A stretch of 64,000 nucleotides of DNA from Streptomyces sp. SA15 (GCF_002291145.1 NZ_NTGE01000133.1:1-64000); one strand, 5' to 3'. Counted from the first letter of the stretch, positions 25,906 to 33,924 are shown. A program made the numbers and translations. The notes: generated from the letters alone by a model not told the origin.

Positions 25906-27018
25906 TTACTTCAGGTCGCTTGCCTTGATGTAGCCGGAGTCGACGACGACCTTCTGGTAGTTGGCCTTGTCCACGGCGATCGGGTCGAGCAGGTAGGCCG
26001 GGACGACCTTCGCGCCGTTGTCGTAGGTCTTGGTGTCGTTGACCTCGGGCTTCTTGTCGTTCAGCAGCGCGTCGACCATGTTCGAGGACACCTTGGCGAG
26101 CTCGCGGGTGTCCTTGTAGACGGTCATCGCCTGCTGGTCGGCGATGATCGACTTCACCGAGGCGACCTCGGCGTCCTGACCGGTGACGATCGGCAGCGGC
26201 TTGGCCTTGGAGCCGTAGTCGTCGGACTTCAGCGCGGAGATGATGCCGATGGAGATGCCGTCGTACGGGGAGAGGACCGCGTCGACCCGGCCGCTCTTGT
26301 ACGTGCCGGTGAGGATGTCGTCCATGCGCCGCTGGGCGGTGCCGCCGTCCCAGCGCAGGGTGGTGACCTGGTTGAGCTTGGTCTGGCCGGACTTGACGAC
26401 GAGCTGCTTCTTGTCGATGTAGGGCTGCAGGACGTTCATCGCGCCCTGGAAGAAGTAGCGGGTGTTGTTGTCGTCGTTCGAGCCGGCGAAGAGCTCGATG
26501 TTGAACGGGCCCTTCTTGCTGCCGTCCTTCAGGCCGAGCTTCTCGACGATGTAGTTGCCCTGGAGCTCGCCGACCTTCTCGTTGTCGAAGGACGCGTAGT
26601 AGTCGACGTTCTCCGTGCCGAGGATCAGGCGGTCGTAGGAGATCACCGGGATGTCGGCGTCCTTGGCCTGCTGGAGGACGTTGTTCATCGACTTGTTGTC
26701 GATGGCCGCGATGATCAGGGCCTTCACGCCCTGCGTGATCAGGTTCTCGACCTGGGAGACCTGCTGGTCGGGGTCGTCCTCGCCGTAGACCAGCTTGGTC
26801 TTGTAGCCCTTCGACTTCAGGTCCGCCTCGACGTTCTTGCCGTCGGCGATCCAGCGCTCGGAGGACTTGGTGGGCATCGCGATGCCGATGGTGGCGCCTT
26901 CGGAGCTGCCGGAGCCCTCCTCGCTGCCGCCCTCGCCGCTCTGGCCGCAGGCGGACAGGGTGAGGGCGAGGGAGGCGGAGGCGGCTATGGCGGCGAATGC
27001 GGCTCGGCGAGTACGCAT
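25906..27018 (-). CDS. chvE: ChvE-type monosaccharide-binding lipoprotein
   Basis: 370 residues. Lipoprotein signal with the lipobox at LTLSAC (Cys near residue 25), so membrane anchored outside the cell. The periplasmic-binding-protein type I fold is recognisable (IGIAMPTKSSERW, NLITQGVKALIIAAID, PVISYDRL, PIVTGQDAE). ChvE-type receptors bind arabinose, galactose, glucose and related sugars. ATG at 27018 is preferred over 27027 because AAGGA lies 8 nt upstream of it. It sits 145 bp after the U32-like gene and 47 bp before mmsA. Confidence 0.9.
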   Translation of the reverse strand: MRTRRAAFAAIAASASLALTLSACGQSGEGGSEEGSGSSEGATIGIAMPTKSSERWIADGKNVEADLKSKGYKTKLVYGEDDPDQQVSQVENLITQGVKALIIAAIDNKSMNNVLQQAKDADIPVISYDRLILGTENVDYYASFDNEKVGELQGNYIVEKLGLKDGSKKGPFNIELFAGSNDDNNTRYFFQGAMNVLQPYIDKKQLVVKSGQTKLNQVTTLRWDGGTAQRRMDDILTGTYKSGRVDAVLSPYDGISIGIISALKSDDYGSKAKPLPIVTGQDAEVASVKSIIADQQAMTVYKDTRELAKVSSNMVDALLNDKKPEVNDTKTYDNGAKVVPAYLLDPIAVDKANYQKVVVDSGYIKASDLK

Positions 27019-27163
27019 GATCATCATCCTTGATGTGTGGGGCCGGGCTCGGTCTGGCGGTGCGGGATGCTCCGTGGCGCGATGGCGTGCTGTGACCGAG
27101 AAGAGGGTGTGTCGGATTGTGTGTGGCTGCGTCTGGTTTTGTGAAGAGGCGTTGTCCGGAACG

Positions 27164-28132
27164 TTATGAGGGCGTATCGAACCGACGCAGAGCGCCCGGC
27201 AGCCGCGAGCCCAGCGGCGCCATGTCGCCGTCCGCCCCGTGCCGGGCGAGCAGGTCCAGGGCGAGCCGTCCGCGCCGCACCCGTTCCCGGGCCGTGGACA
27301 GGGTCAGGTCGCGCATGTGGTGCCCGTACGGGTAGATCCCCGGTGCCTTGGACAGGCCGAACTTCAGGTAGAGCGGTGCGCCGCGCCGGATCAGCTCGGC
27401 GACCTCGTACATCCGCACATAGCCGCCGAGATCGTCGGGGGCCTCGATGTACATGTCCATCGGGGCGGCGGACACCCGCCGGATCTCGGTGAGGTGATCG
27501 AGCGTCAGATCGCTGGGCACGTTGACGGAGTCGGCGCCCAGGTTCTCGTACACCGCGTACGCGGCCGGGTTGACCGGCCCGATGAGCGCCGAGACCTTGA
27601 GCGTCGTGTCGGCCGGGATGATCCCGGCGACCCGCGCCCGGTGCAGCGTCCACAGCACGCCCTCGTCGGCGACGAGGAGACACTTGACTCCCAACTCCGT
27701 TGCCCGTACGGCGTCTTCGACGCATCCGGCGACCGCGTCGTGGCCGCGGGCCCTGAGGCCCCCGCCGCGCGAGTCGGTCCGCGTCGAGCCGCCGATGTCC
27801 CACGTGCCGCGCGGGCCCGTGAAGAGGCAGAGCTCGATGTCACGTTCGGCGGTGGCCTCGACCATCTCGGTGATCTCGGCGTCGGTCAGCATCCACACGC
27901 CGCTGCCCTGGCTGATCCGGTGGATCGGCACATCCAGCCGCGAGGCTTCCTTCAGGACGACGGCCAGCGCTTCGGGACCCTCGCACGAGGGGATCTCGGT
28001 GCGCCATCGGCCGCCGCCGGGGAAGGCGTGCGGCGAGGCGTCGGCGGGGTCGAGGGCGGGCGCACCCAGGCCGAGGGAGGTGAGCGCCTGCTCACCGGGC
28101 CTACGGGCTGCCGTGGCGGAAGCGTCGGTCAC
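27164..28132 (-). CDS. U32-peptidase-like TIM-barrel protein
   Basis: 322 residues from a GTG at 28132 (AAGGA 6 nt upstream). The sequence reads as an alpha/beta barrel with motifs DIELCLFTGPRGTWDIGG, GVKCLLVADEGVLWTLHRAR, ADSVNVPSDLTLDHL and DMYIEAPDDLGGYVRMYEV. Close relatives are, as I recall, annotated U32 family peptidase or hydrolase; a peptidase role is doubtful here because it sits in a sugar-acid operon. An aldolase, lyase or isomerase acting on the dehydratase product is as likely. Cytoplasmic, no signal peptide. It lies between the Zn-dehydrogenase and the ChvE-type receptor gene, with a hairpin upstream at 28195-28239. Confidence 0.6.
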   Translation of the reverse strand: MTDASATAARRPGEQALTSLGLGAPALDPADASPHAFPGGGRWRTEIPSCEGPEALAVVLKEASRLDVPIHRISQGSGVWMLTDAEITEMVEATAERDIELCLFTGPRGTWDIGGSTRTDSRGGGLRARGHDAVAGCVEDAVRATELGVKCLLVADEGVLWTLHRARVAGIIPADTTLKVSALIGPVNPAAYAVYENLGADSVNVPSDLTLDHLTEIRRVSAAPMDMYIEAPDDLGGYVRMYEVAELIRRGAPLYLKFGLSKAPGIYPYGHHMRDLTLSTARERVRRGRLALDLLARHGADGDMAPLGSRLPGALRRFDTPS

Positions 28133-28194
28133 AAGCTGTCCTTCTGTTCGGTATGTCGGACGAGGTTCGCGGCTCAGCGCGTGCGGGGCTTGGA

Positions 28195-28239
28195 GTACGC
28201 CGGTACGGGGGCCGTCAGGTCGCTCCCGTACCGGCGTAC
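28195..28239 (-). terminator. Intra-operon hairpin after the dehydrogenase gene
   Basis: GTACGCCGGTACGGG and CCCGTACCGGCGTAC form a perfect 15-bp stem with a 15-nt loop, just 2 nt after the dehydrogenase stop codon. It may end part of the transcripts or protect the upstream mRNA, so the two enzymes upstream and the importer genes downstream could be made in different amounts. Confidence 0.7.
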
Positions 28240-28241
28240 GT

Positions 28242-29249
28242 CTAGGGGCGGAGCAGCACCTTGCCCACCTTCGGATCGCCGGACCCCACCAGCTCGATGG
28301 CCTCGGGGAACTCGGCGAGCGGCAGCTCATGGGTGACCAGCGGCAGCGGATCGAGCAGTCCGGCGCCGAACACCCGCACCGTGTGCGCCCACGCGTCCGG
28401 CGGCGCACCGAAGACGGTGTGCACCTCCAGCTGCCGTACGACCAGATCCGTAGGGTCGAGACCCTCGGCGCCCGGCGCCGGGATGCCCGTCAGGACCAGG
28501 CGCCCGCCGCGCCTGAGCAGACAGGCGGCGGTGCGCGCGGCGGAGGCGGACCCGGCGGTCTCGATGACGACGTCGAAGTCGTCGGGGAGCGGCTGGTCCT
28601 TCGTACGGAAGTCCGTGGCGCCGTACTGCCTCGACAGCTGCTCGCGGTCGTTGCGCGTGCCCACGACGAGCAGCTCCGCCGGAGAGCCCGCCTTCAGGAA
28701 CTGAACGGCGAACATGCCCAGCGTCCCGGTGCCGACGACCGCGACCCGCTCGCCCGGCCGGGCGTTCGCCTTGATCGCGGCGGCCGCGATACAGGCGGCC
28801 GGCTCCAGCAGGGCCGCCGCCGTCAGGTCGGCGTCGTCCGGCAGGGCGTGCAGCAGCCGCGCCGGGAGCGTGAGCGTGGTGGCCATGGCACCCGGCTGGG
28901 TGAACCCGGTCTCCTCGTACCCCGCCGTGCACAGGGTCGTCTCACCCGCGTGGCAGCGGTCGCAGACCTGGCAGTTGCGGAAACCCTCACCGACGACCTT
29001 GCGGCCGACGAGCGACTCCGGCACCCCGGCGCCCACCCGCTCGACCGTCCCGGACCACTCGTGGCCCGGCGTCAGCGGGTACCGCACGTACCCCTCGGGC
29101 CGATTGCCCTGGTACACCTCGCGGTCACTGCCGCAGATGCCCACGGCGTGCACGCGGACGAGCGCCTCGCCGGGCGCGGGCTCGCGCGGCGTGTGCTCGG
29201 CGAGCCGGTGCTCCCCGGGCGCCTCGATGACGACGGCGGCGCCGCTCAC
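28242..29249 (-). CDS. Zinc-dependent alcohol/sugar dehydrogenase (MDR family)
   Basis: 335 residues from a GTG at 29249 that overlaps the stop of the dehydratase gene. Catalytic zinc ligands Cys39 (GICGSD) and His63-Glu64 (GHEW), structural zinc cysteines 93, 96, 99 and 107 (NCQVCDRCHAGETTLC), and a nucleotide-binding GTGTLG near residue 160. It belongs to the threonine/sorbitol dehydrogenase branch of the medium-chain family. In this operon it could oxidise the imported aldose at C1 or a hydroxyl of the keto-sugar acid. Translational coupling with the dehydratase argues that both act on consecutive intermediates. Cytoplasmic. Confidence 0.85.
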   Translation of the reverse strand: MSGAAVVIEAPGEHRLAEHTPREPAPGEALVRVHAVGICGSDREVYQGNRPEGYVRYPLTPGHEWSGTVERVGAGVPESLVGRKVVGEGFRNCQVCDRCHAGETTLCTAGYEETGFTQPGAMATTLTLPARLLHALPDDADLTAAALLEPAACIAAAAIKANARPGERVAVVGTGTLGMFAVQFLKAGSPAELLVVGTRNDREQLSRQYGATDFRTKDQPLPDDFDVVIETAGSASAARTAACLLRRGGRLVLTGIPAPGAEGLDPTDLVVRQLEVHTVFGAPPDAWAHTVRVFGAGLLDPLPLVTHELPLAEFPEAIELVGSGDPKVGKVLLRP

Positions 29250-30412
29250 TTCTCGGCGCCCTTCGGCTTGCGCTGCTCCCAGCCCTCGGCCCACAGGTCG
29301 AAGCGGGCCTGCTGCTGCGGGAACTCGGCGGCTGCGTCGACGTCCAGCTCGACGCCGAGGCCAGGGGCGTCGGAGAGGTGGAAGCAGCCGTCCTCCGGGT
29401 TCACCTGGGGCGCGCCCTTGACCACCTTCTTGATCTCCGCGTCGGCGAAGTCGTTGAAGTGCTCCAGGATCTTGAAGTTGGGGGAGGTGAAGCCGACCTG
29501 GAGGGAGGCGGCGGTGAGCACCGGGCCGCCGACGTTGTGCGGGGCGACCAGCATGTAGTGGGTCTCGGCGGTGGCGGCCAGCTTCCGGGTCTCCCAGATG
29601 CCACCGATATGACCGACGTCCGGCTGGATGATGTCGACGGCCTGGCTCTCGAAGAGCTCGCGGAACTCGATGCGATCGTGAATCCGCTCACCGGTGGCGA
29701 CCGGGATGTCGACCTTGGCGGCGACCTTCTCCAGGGCCTTGAGGTTCTCCGGCGGAACGGGCTCCTCCAGCCAGGCGGGCTTGAAGGGCGCGAGCTCCTT
29801 GGCCAGCCGGACGGCGGTGGAGGGGGAGAAGCGGCCGTGCATCTCCAGCATCAGCTCGGCCTCGGGGCCGATGGCGTCGCGGACGGCCTCGATGAGGGAC
29901 ACCGCGTACAGGCTCTGCTGGTGGTCGAGCTCGAAGTGGCCGGTGCCGAAGGGGTCGATCTTGAGGGCGCGGTAGCCGCGCGCGACGACCTCCTGGGCGG
30001 CCTTGTGGTACGCCTCGGGCGTCCGCTCGGTGGTGTACCAGCCGTTGGCGTACGCCTTGACCTTGTCGGTCACCTTGCCGCCCAGCAGCTGCCACACGGG
30101 TACGCCGAGCGCCTTGCCCTTGATGTCCCAGCAGGCCATCTCCACGACCGCGATGCCGGACATGACGATCTCGCCGGCGCGGCCGTAGTCGCCGTACTTC
30201 ATGCGCTTGACGAGGTCCTCGACAGCGAACGGGTCGGATCCGAGAATGTGGTTGGCCTCGGCCTCCTTGAGGTAGCCGAGGAGGGCGTCGGTGTGGCCCA
30301 GCATCCGGGTCTCGCCGACTCCGGTGATGCCCTCGTCGGTGTGCACCTGGACGTACGTCAGGTTGCGCCACGGCGTCCCGACCACGTGTGTGCTGATTCC
30401 GGTGATGCGCAC
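29246..30412 (-). CDS. Enolase-superfamily sugar-acid dehydratase (mandelate racemase type)
   Basis: 388 residues from a GTG at 30412. Capping domain at 1-125, then the barrel. Expected residues of the mandelate racemase subgroup are present: Lys151 (LKIDPF), metal ligands near Glu190 (LEMHG), Glu216 (LEEP) and Glu242 (TGER), and the Asp265-His292 dyad (QPDVGH, APHN). Such enzymes dehydrate galactonate, arabinonate, fuconate or related acids to 2-keto-3-deoxy acids. It is the first gene of the operon and sits directly behind the TTCGAA boxes, linking it to the lactonase at 1262. L-arabinonate or galactonate are the best substrate guesses; the sequence alone does not decide. Confidence 0.85.
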   Translation of the reverse strand: MRITGISTHVVGTPWRNLTYVQVHTDEGITGVGETRMLGHTDALLGYLKEAEANHILGSDPFAVEDLVKRMKYGDYGRAGEIVMSGIAVVEMACWDIKGKALGVPVWQLLGGKVTDKVKAYANGWYTTERTPEAYHKAAQEVVARGYRALKIDPFGTGHFELDHQQSLYAVSLIEAVRDAIGPEAELMLEMHGRFSPSTAVRLAKELAPFKPAWLEEPVPPENLKALEKVAAKVDIPVATGERIHDRIEFRELFESQAVDIIQPDVGHIGGIWETRKLAATAETHYMLVAPHNVGGPVLTAASLQVGFTSPNFKILEHFNDFADAEIKKVVKGAPQVNPEDGCFHLSDAPGLGVELDVDAAAEFPQQQARFDLWAEGWEQRKPKGAEK

Positions 30413-30462
30413 GGCGGTTGCCCCTCGCTACTTCGTCGGCTTTTTTCGGCTCAGTTCGCGCG

Positions 30463-30530
30463 TGTTCGAAATTTCGTCACACGTTCGAAATGCTGGCGTG
30501 ACAGTAAGGATGGTGTGAGGGGGGTGTCAA
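30463..30530 (-). promoter_or_regulatory. Promoter and operator boxes of the dehydratase-ChvE operon
   Basis: On the minus strand: -35 TTGACA (30530-30525) in CCCATTGACA, 17-bp spacer, -10 TTACTG (30507-30502). Downstream boxes read, in plus orientation, ACGTTCGAAATG (30481-30492) and TGTTCGAAATTTCGTCACA (30463-30481). Design and box sequence match those at 392-458, 5798-5864 and 17431-17498. Confidence 0.75.
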
Positions 30531-30707
30531 TGGGTCGAACGCATAACGGCCGTGTAGAGCACATAACGGTTTCGACACTACTTTCGACAACACTTTCGGT
30601 GGCGGGGTGCGATCGCGGGTCCCCGTACCGGAATCGACGGTTCCCTACACAACTTTCACACCTGCGACTATGAACGTTACCTGTGGGGAACTTAGTCTTC
30701 CCGCGTC

Positions 30708-31892
30708 ATGGACTACTGCCACCCGTGCCGACGGCACCTGAATGGCGCCCTCGCCTGCCCGGGGTGCGGCACGTCGGTCGAAGAGATCCGCGCGTACGCG
30801 GGGGAGGCGTCCGCCTACGGGCAGACAGGCGCGGTAGGGGGCGGTGTCGGGGCGTACGAGGCGTACGGGGCCGACGGGACGTATGGCGGCGGGTACGCGG
30901 ATGACGGCCATGCGGGAGCGTACGGCGACGGGTACCCGCAGGACGGCCAGGCGGGTGCGTTCGGAGGCGGGGACACCGGCGACGGCCATGAGGGTGCGTA
31001 CGGCGGCCGAGATGCGGGCGACGCTCACGCGGGTGCGTACGGCGGCGGGGACAGCGGCGACGGGCACACGAGTGCGTACGGCGGCGGAGATGCGGGCGAC
31101 GCTCACGCGGATGCGTACGGCGGTGGGGATGCGGCCACCTCGGCGCACGGAGACAGCCACGGGGTCGCCCGGTACGGCGACGAGCGCGAGGACGGCCAAG
31201 GCGATGGCGGCGCGGCGGAGGCCGGGTCGGCCGTCGGTCCGGCCGAGACGGCGGCGGAGCCCTCGGGCGGCCGGGCCGCCCGTCGGCGCACGCGAGGGCG
31301 CGGTGGCCGGGCCACCGGCGCTCCCGAGGACCCCGAGGGCTACGACGACCTCACCGACGTCCCGGAGGCCGACGAGGACCTCGACGGCCCCGCGGCCGGT
31401 GCGAGCCGACGCGATCGCAAAGCCGCCGCGCACCGACGCCGTCGCCGCCGGACCCTGCTGATCGCCGCGGGCTTCGTCCTGGCGGCAGGCGGACTGAGCC
31501 TCGCGGAACTCGGCATGGACGCACCGGGCAAGGCCCCGAAGCCGGCGGCGGCCGGGGGCGATTCGGCGGAGGGCGCGGCGTCGGGGGAGGCCGGCGAGAC
31601 GACGGGGCCGCAGGACGACACGCCGGGCACGGGCTCGAGTCCTTCCCCAGGCGCGTCGACGTCCCCTTCCCCCTCGAAGTCCCCGAAGGACGACAAGGCC
31701 GACGACGACAAGCCCACCAAGGCCCCCCAGCCGGCCCCCACCGGCACCGTCCCGGACACGTCCCCCACGACCCCGGGCGCGACGACCCCACCCAGGGACC
31801 CGGCCCCCACGACCAAGCCACCGAAGCCGGACCCGACCCCGGTCCCGACGCCGTCGGAGACATGCAGTCGGTTCCTGTGGTGGTGCGCGTAA
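30708..31892 (+). CDS. SCO2400-family zinc-ribbon membrane protein
   Basis: 394 residues. The start MDYCHPCRRHLNGALACPGC carries a CxxC...CxxC zinc ribbon (Cys4, 7, 17, 20), as in the Streptomyces SCO2400 family. Residues about 30-150 are Gly/Ala/Tyr/Asp/His-rich, with four 13-residue units of the form GGDxGDxHxxAYG. A basic stretch (RRDRKAAAHRRRRRR) precedes one membrane segment (TLLIAAGFVLAAGGLSL, about 250-267). A Pro/Thr/Ser-rich outer region follows, ending CSRFLWWCA. I read it as a single-pass protein with a cytoplasmic zinc ribbon and an external stalk. Function is unknown. No ribosome binding site is obvious; TAGTCT lies 9 nt before the ATG. Confidence 0.75.
   Translation: MDYCHPCRRHLNGALACPGCGTSVEEIRAYAGEASAYGQTGAVGGGVGAYEAYGADGTYGGGYADDGHAGAYGDGYPQDGQAGAFGGGDTGDGHEGAYGGRDAGDAHAGAYGGGDSGDGHTSAYGGGDAGDAHADAYGGGDAATSAHGDSHGVARYGDEREDGQGDGGAAEAGSAVGPAETAAEPSGGRAARRRTRGRGGRATGAPEDPEGYDDLTDVPEADEDLDGPAAGASRRDRKAAAHRRRRRRTLLIAAGFVLAAGGLSLAELGMDAPGKAPKPAAAGGDSAEGAASGEAGETTGPQDDTPGTGSSPSPGASTSPSPSKSPKDDKADDDKPTKAPQPAPTGTVPDTSPTTPGATTPPRDPAPTTKPPKPDPTPVPTPSETCSRFLWWCA
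30968..31125 (+). repeat. 39-bp tandem repeat inside the SCO2400-type gene
   Basis: Four imperfect 39-bp units code for 13-residue repeats ending in AYG (GDTGDGHEGAYGG, RDAGDAHAGAYGG, GDSGDGHTSAYGG, GDAGDAHADAYGG). Two more diverged units precede them from about 30886. Copy number is likely to vary between strains. Confidence 0.75.
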
Positions 31893-32097
31893 GGACTGCG
31901 GTCCTCAATCGCCGGGCGGATCCGAAGAGACTGGCGTCCCGCTTTCATGACAGCGGCAGCCGCACCGCAGGATCAGGACCGGGTGCTCCCAGGAGGCGGC
32001 GCCCTGCCGTCTGATCTCGCGCGAACCTGGCGCCTACTCAGCGCGCCAGCCGGGCCCTCATTTCGATCTTCAGGCGAACGGTATCCGTTATGCCATT

Positions 32098-32146
32098 GTT
32101 CATTGATTAAACTCTTTGAAGATTCAATCTTCCCTGGTTCATTGAT
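32098..32146. promoter_or_regulatory. AT-rich control region upstream of the S1 protease
   Basis: In the 299-bp gap 31893-32191 this is the only AT-rich part. It holds the direct repeat GTTCATTGAT (32098-32107 and 32137-32146, 39 bp apart) and between them the dyad GAAGATT-C-AATCTTC (32118-32132). This is a likely operator for the secreted protease. The rest of the gap shows a fragment of dispersed repeat (CAATCGCCGGGCGGATCC near 31908) and no credible gene. Confidence 0.55.
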
Positions 32147-32191
32147 CTTCCTCAAGGACGCGGCTGGGGAGCCGCGCCGGAGGGGAAGACG

Positions 32192-33502
32192 GTGAGACTC
32201 AATCGGGCGCTGGCCGGCGTGTGTGTCGGCGTGTTGGCGGCTGTGCTGGGGGTGGCGCCAAGTGCGCAGGCCGAGCCGAAACCGAACGGTAAGAGCCGGA
32301 CCGTGGGCTCACCCCGTTCGTTCCACGAACTCGTGATCAAGGGCGCTGGAGCCACGCCGGAGATGAAGGGCACGGTCAAGCGGGACCTGGAGGCCCTGGC
32401 CAGGGACTCCGGCAAGTCGCTGGACGCCTTGGAGCGCAGGCACCGCGGGCAGGAGAAGTTCGATGACCTGACCGCCGAGCTCGCCGCTGACGATGGCCTC
32501 GGCTATGTCCAGGCCGGATACGTCGCGGATGACGATCCTGCCGCCGATGGCGCCGAGTTGTGGATGCGCTTCACCGAGAAGCCGCCGCAGAAGGTGCTCG
32601 ATCGGCTTCAGGAGTTGCCGTACGCGGTGCGGGTGCAGTACGGCGCCCCGCTGAAGTGGAAGGGCCTGGAGAAGGTTCAACAGGCCCTGTTCGAGGCGGC
32701 GACCGACGTCGCGGGGACGGCGGAGGTTGTCTCCGAGATCGACCCGGAGACCGACGGGATCACGATCTCCTACAGCGTGGAGCCGGGCTCGCAGGTGGAC
32801 CAAGACGCTCTGGTGACCGCGGCCATGACGGCCGGCGCCGCGGCCAGCCCCACCGGAAGCGTTCCGGTGCAGGTGCGTTTCACCGAGGACTCCACGGTCG
32901 GGGCTGGGACCGAAGCGACGGTCAAGGGCGGCCACACGCTCGATGCGACCGATGGCAGTGGCGCTTGTACGTCGGGGTTCACCGTCCGTGTCGGCGGCGT
33001 CAATGGGGTCGCGACCGCGATGCATTGCAACAACTACATGAAGTACGACGGAGCCACCGGCGTGATCGCCTACGAGAACGCCGCCAGCACCACCTCGTCC
33101 GGTGCACACATCGACCTGCAGTGGCACAGGACTCTGTCGGGCAACAGCACCAGCGCGGCGTTCCGGGCGGACTCCGGGGAGGAGCGGACCGTCTCGTACG
33201 CGAGCAACGCCGTGGTCGGCGACTCGGTGTGCCACTACGGGATCGGCAGCGGGTACAAGCGCTGTTCCACCGTGCGCAGTCTCGCTGTCTGCTACACGCC
33301 CGACGATCTCCGGTTCTGCGGGCTGGCCGCCACCGAGGAGTACGTGTCCACCGCCGGTGACAGCGGCGGTCCGTGGTTCTTCAATTTCAGCGCCAAGGGC
33401 TTCCACAGCGGCTATTACACTGAAGGAGGCGCGAGGAGAAGCCTCTACACGCCGCAGACCCGGGTCGCGGAGAACCTCGACGGATACGTGCTGACCGGCT
33501 GA
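32192..33502 (+). CDS. Secreted S1 serine protease (streptogrisin/alpha-lytic type)
   Basis: 436 residues from a GTG at 32192 (GGAGGGG about 8 nt upstream). Signal peptide 1-27 (ending SAQA), a long pro-region of about 28-220, then a chymotrypsin-fold domain with His278 (ATAMHC; usually TAGHC), Asp308 (HIDLQW) and Ser391 (GDSGGPW). The pro-region is typical of streptogrisins, where it folds the protease and is then cut away. Cysteines at 259/279, 347/358 and 367/376 could form disulfides. It is followed 19 nt later by a small lipoprotein resembling a protease inhibitor. Regulation probably runs through the AT-rich repeats at 32098-32146. Confidence 0.88.
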   Translation: MRLNRALAGVCVGVLAAVLGVAPSAQAEPKPNGKSRTVGSPRSFHELVIKGAGATPEMKGTVKRDLEALARDSGKSLDALERRHRGQEKFDDLTAELAADDGLGYVQAGYVADDDPAADGAELWMRFTEKPPQKVLDRLQELPYAVRVQYGAPLKWKGLEKVQQALFEAATDVAGTAEVVSEIDPETDGITISYSVEPGSQVDQDALVTAAMTAGAAASPTGSVPVQVRFTEDSTVGAGTEATVKGGHTLDATDGSGACTSGFTVRVGGVNGVATAMHCNNYMKYDGATGVIAYENAASTTSSGAHIDLQWHRTLSGNSTSAAFRADSGEERTVSYASNAVVGDSVCHYGIGSGYKRCSTVRSLAVCYTPDDLRFCGLAATEEYVSTAGDSGGPWFFNFSAKGFHSGYYTEGGARRSLYTPQTRVAENLDGYVLTG

Positions 33503-33521
33503 CCTGGGAGGAAGGCGAATC

Positions 33522-33875
33522 ATGCGGGTACATATCGCCGCGCTGCTTCTGCTCGGTGCCGGCCTCCTCACCAGTTGCGCCGACAGCGGGACGGATCCGG
33601 TGGACAAGCCGCCAAGTGCCGCGCATACGACCGCGAAAGCGCACGGACAGGGCTCAGACTGCATCCCGTCGACGACCTCCCGGTCCGCACGCTCACGAGA
33701 GGACCTCGTCGGGCGCTCCCTGAGCGATGTGAGGGCCGCCGAGACGGCGGACGGCCATGACATCCGCGTTCTGGGCGAGAACGGCGTGTGCGCCGACGGC
33801 CACGACGACCTCAACCGCAAGCGCGTCAATGTCGTCGTGCAGGACGGCAAAGTCATCTGGGCGAGTATGTACTGA
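33522..33875 (+). CDS. Small lipoprotein resembling an I78-type peptidase inhibitor
   Basis: 117 residues. Lipobox LLTSC with Cys19, then a Ser/Thr/Ala-rich linker to about residue 55. The final 55 residues (LVGRSLSDVRAAE..., DIRVLGENG, KRVNVVVQDGKVIWA) have the helix-strand-strand pattern of potato-inhibitor-like/I78 proteins, including the R-x-N-V-x-V and D-G-x-V elements. Two cysteines (about 47 and 89) could make a disulfide. It lies 19 nt after the S1 protease gene and before a strong terminator, so the two are co-transcribed. I infer a membrane-anchored inhibitor that protects the producer; the similarity is weak and needs a profile search. Confidence 0.55.
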   Translation: MRVHIAALLLLGAGLLTSCADSGTDPVDKPPSAAHTTAKAHGQGSDCIPSTTSRSARSREDLVGRSLSDVRAAETADGHDIRVLGENGVCADGHDDLNRKRVNVVVQDGKVIWASMY

Positions 33876-33884
33876 TCGCTCGTC

Positions 33885-33924
33885 GAGGCGGAGGACCCTG
33901 GTCTCAGTCAGGGTCCTCCGCCTC
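33885..33924 (+). terminator. Terminator after the protease-lipoprotein pair
   Basis: GAGGCGGAGGACCCTG and CAGGGTCCTCCGCCTC form a perfect 16-bp stem with an 8-nt loop, 9 nt after the lipoprotein stop codon. Confidence 0.88.

Noticed and set aside
31947..32195. Possible 82-codon gene upstream of the S1 protease
   Set aside because: No ribosome binding site, crosses the AT-rich control region and overlaps the protease start; no recognisable sequence.
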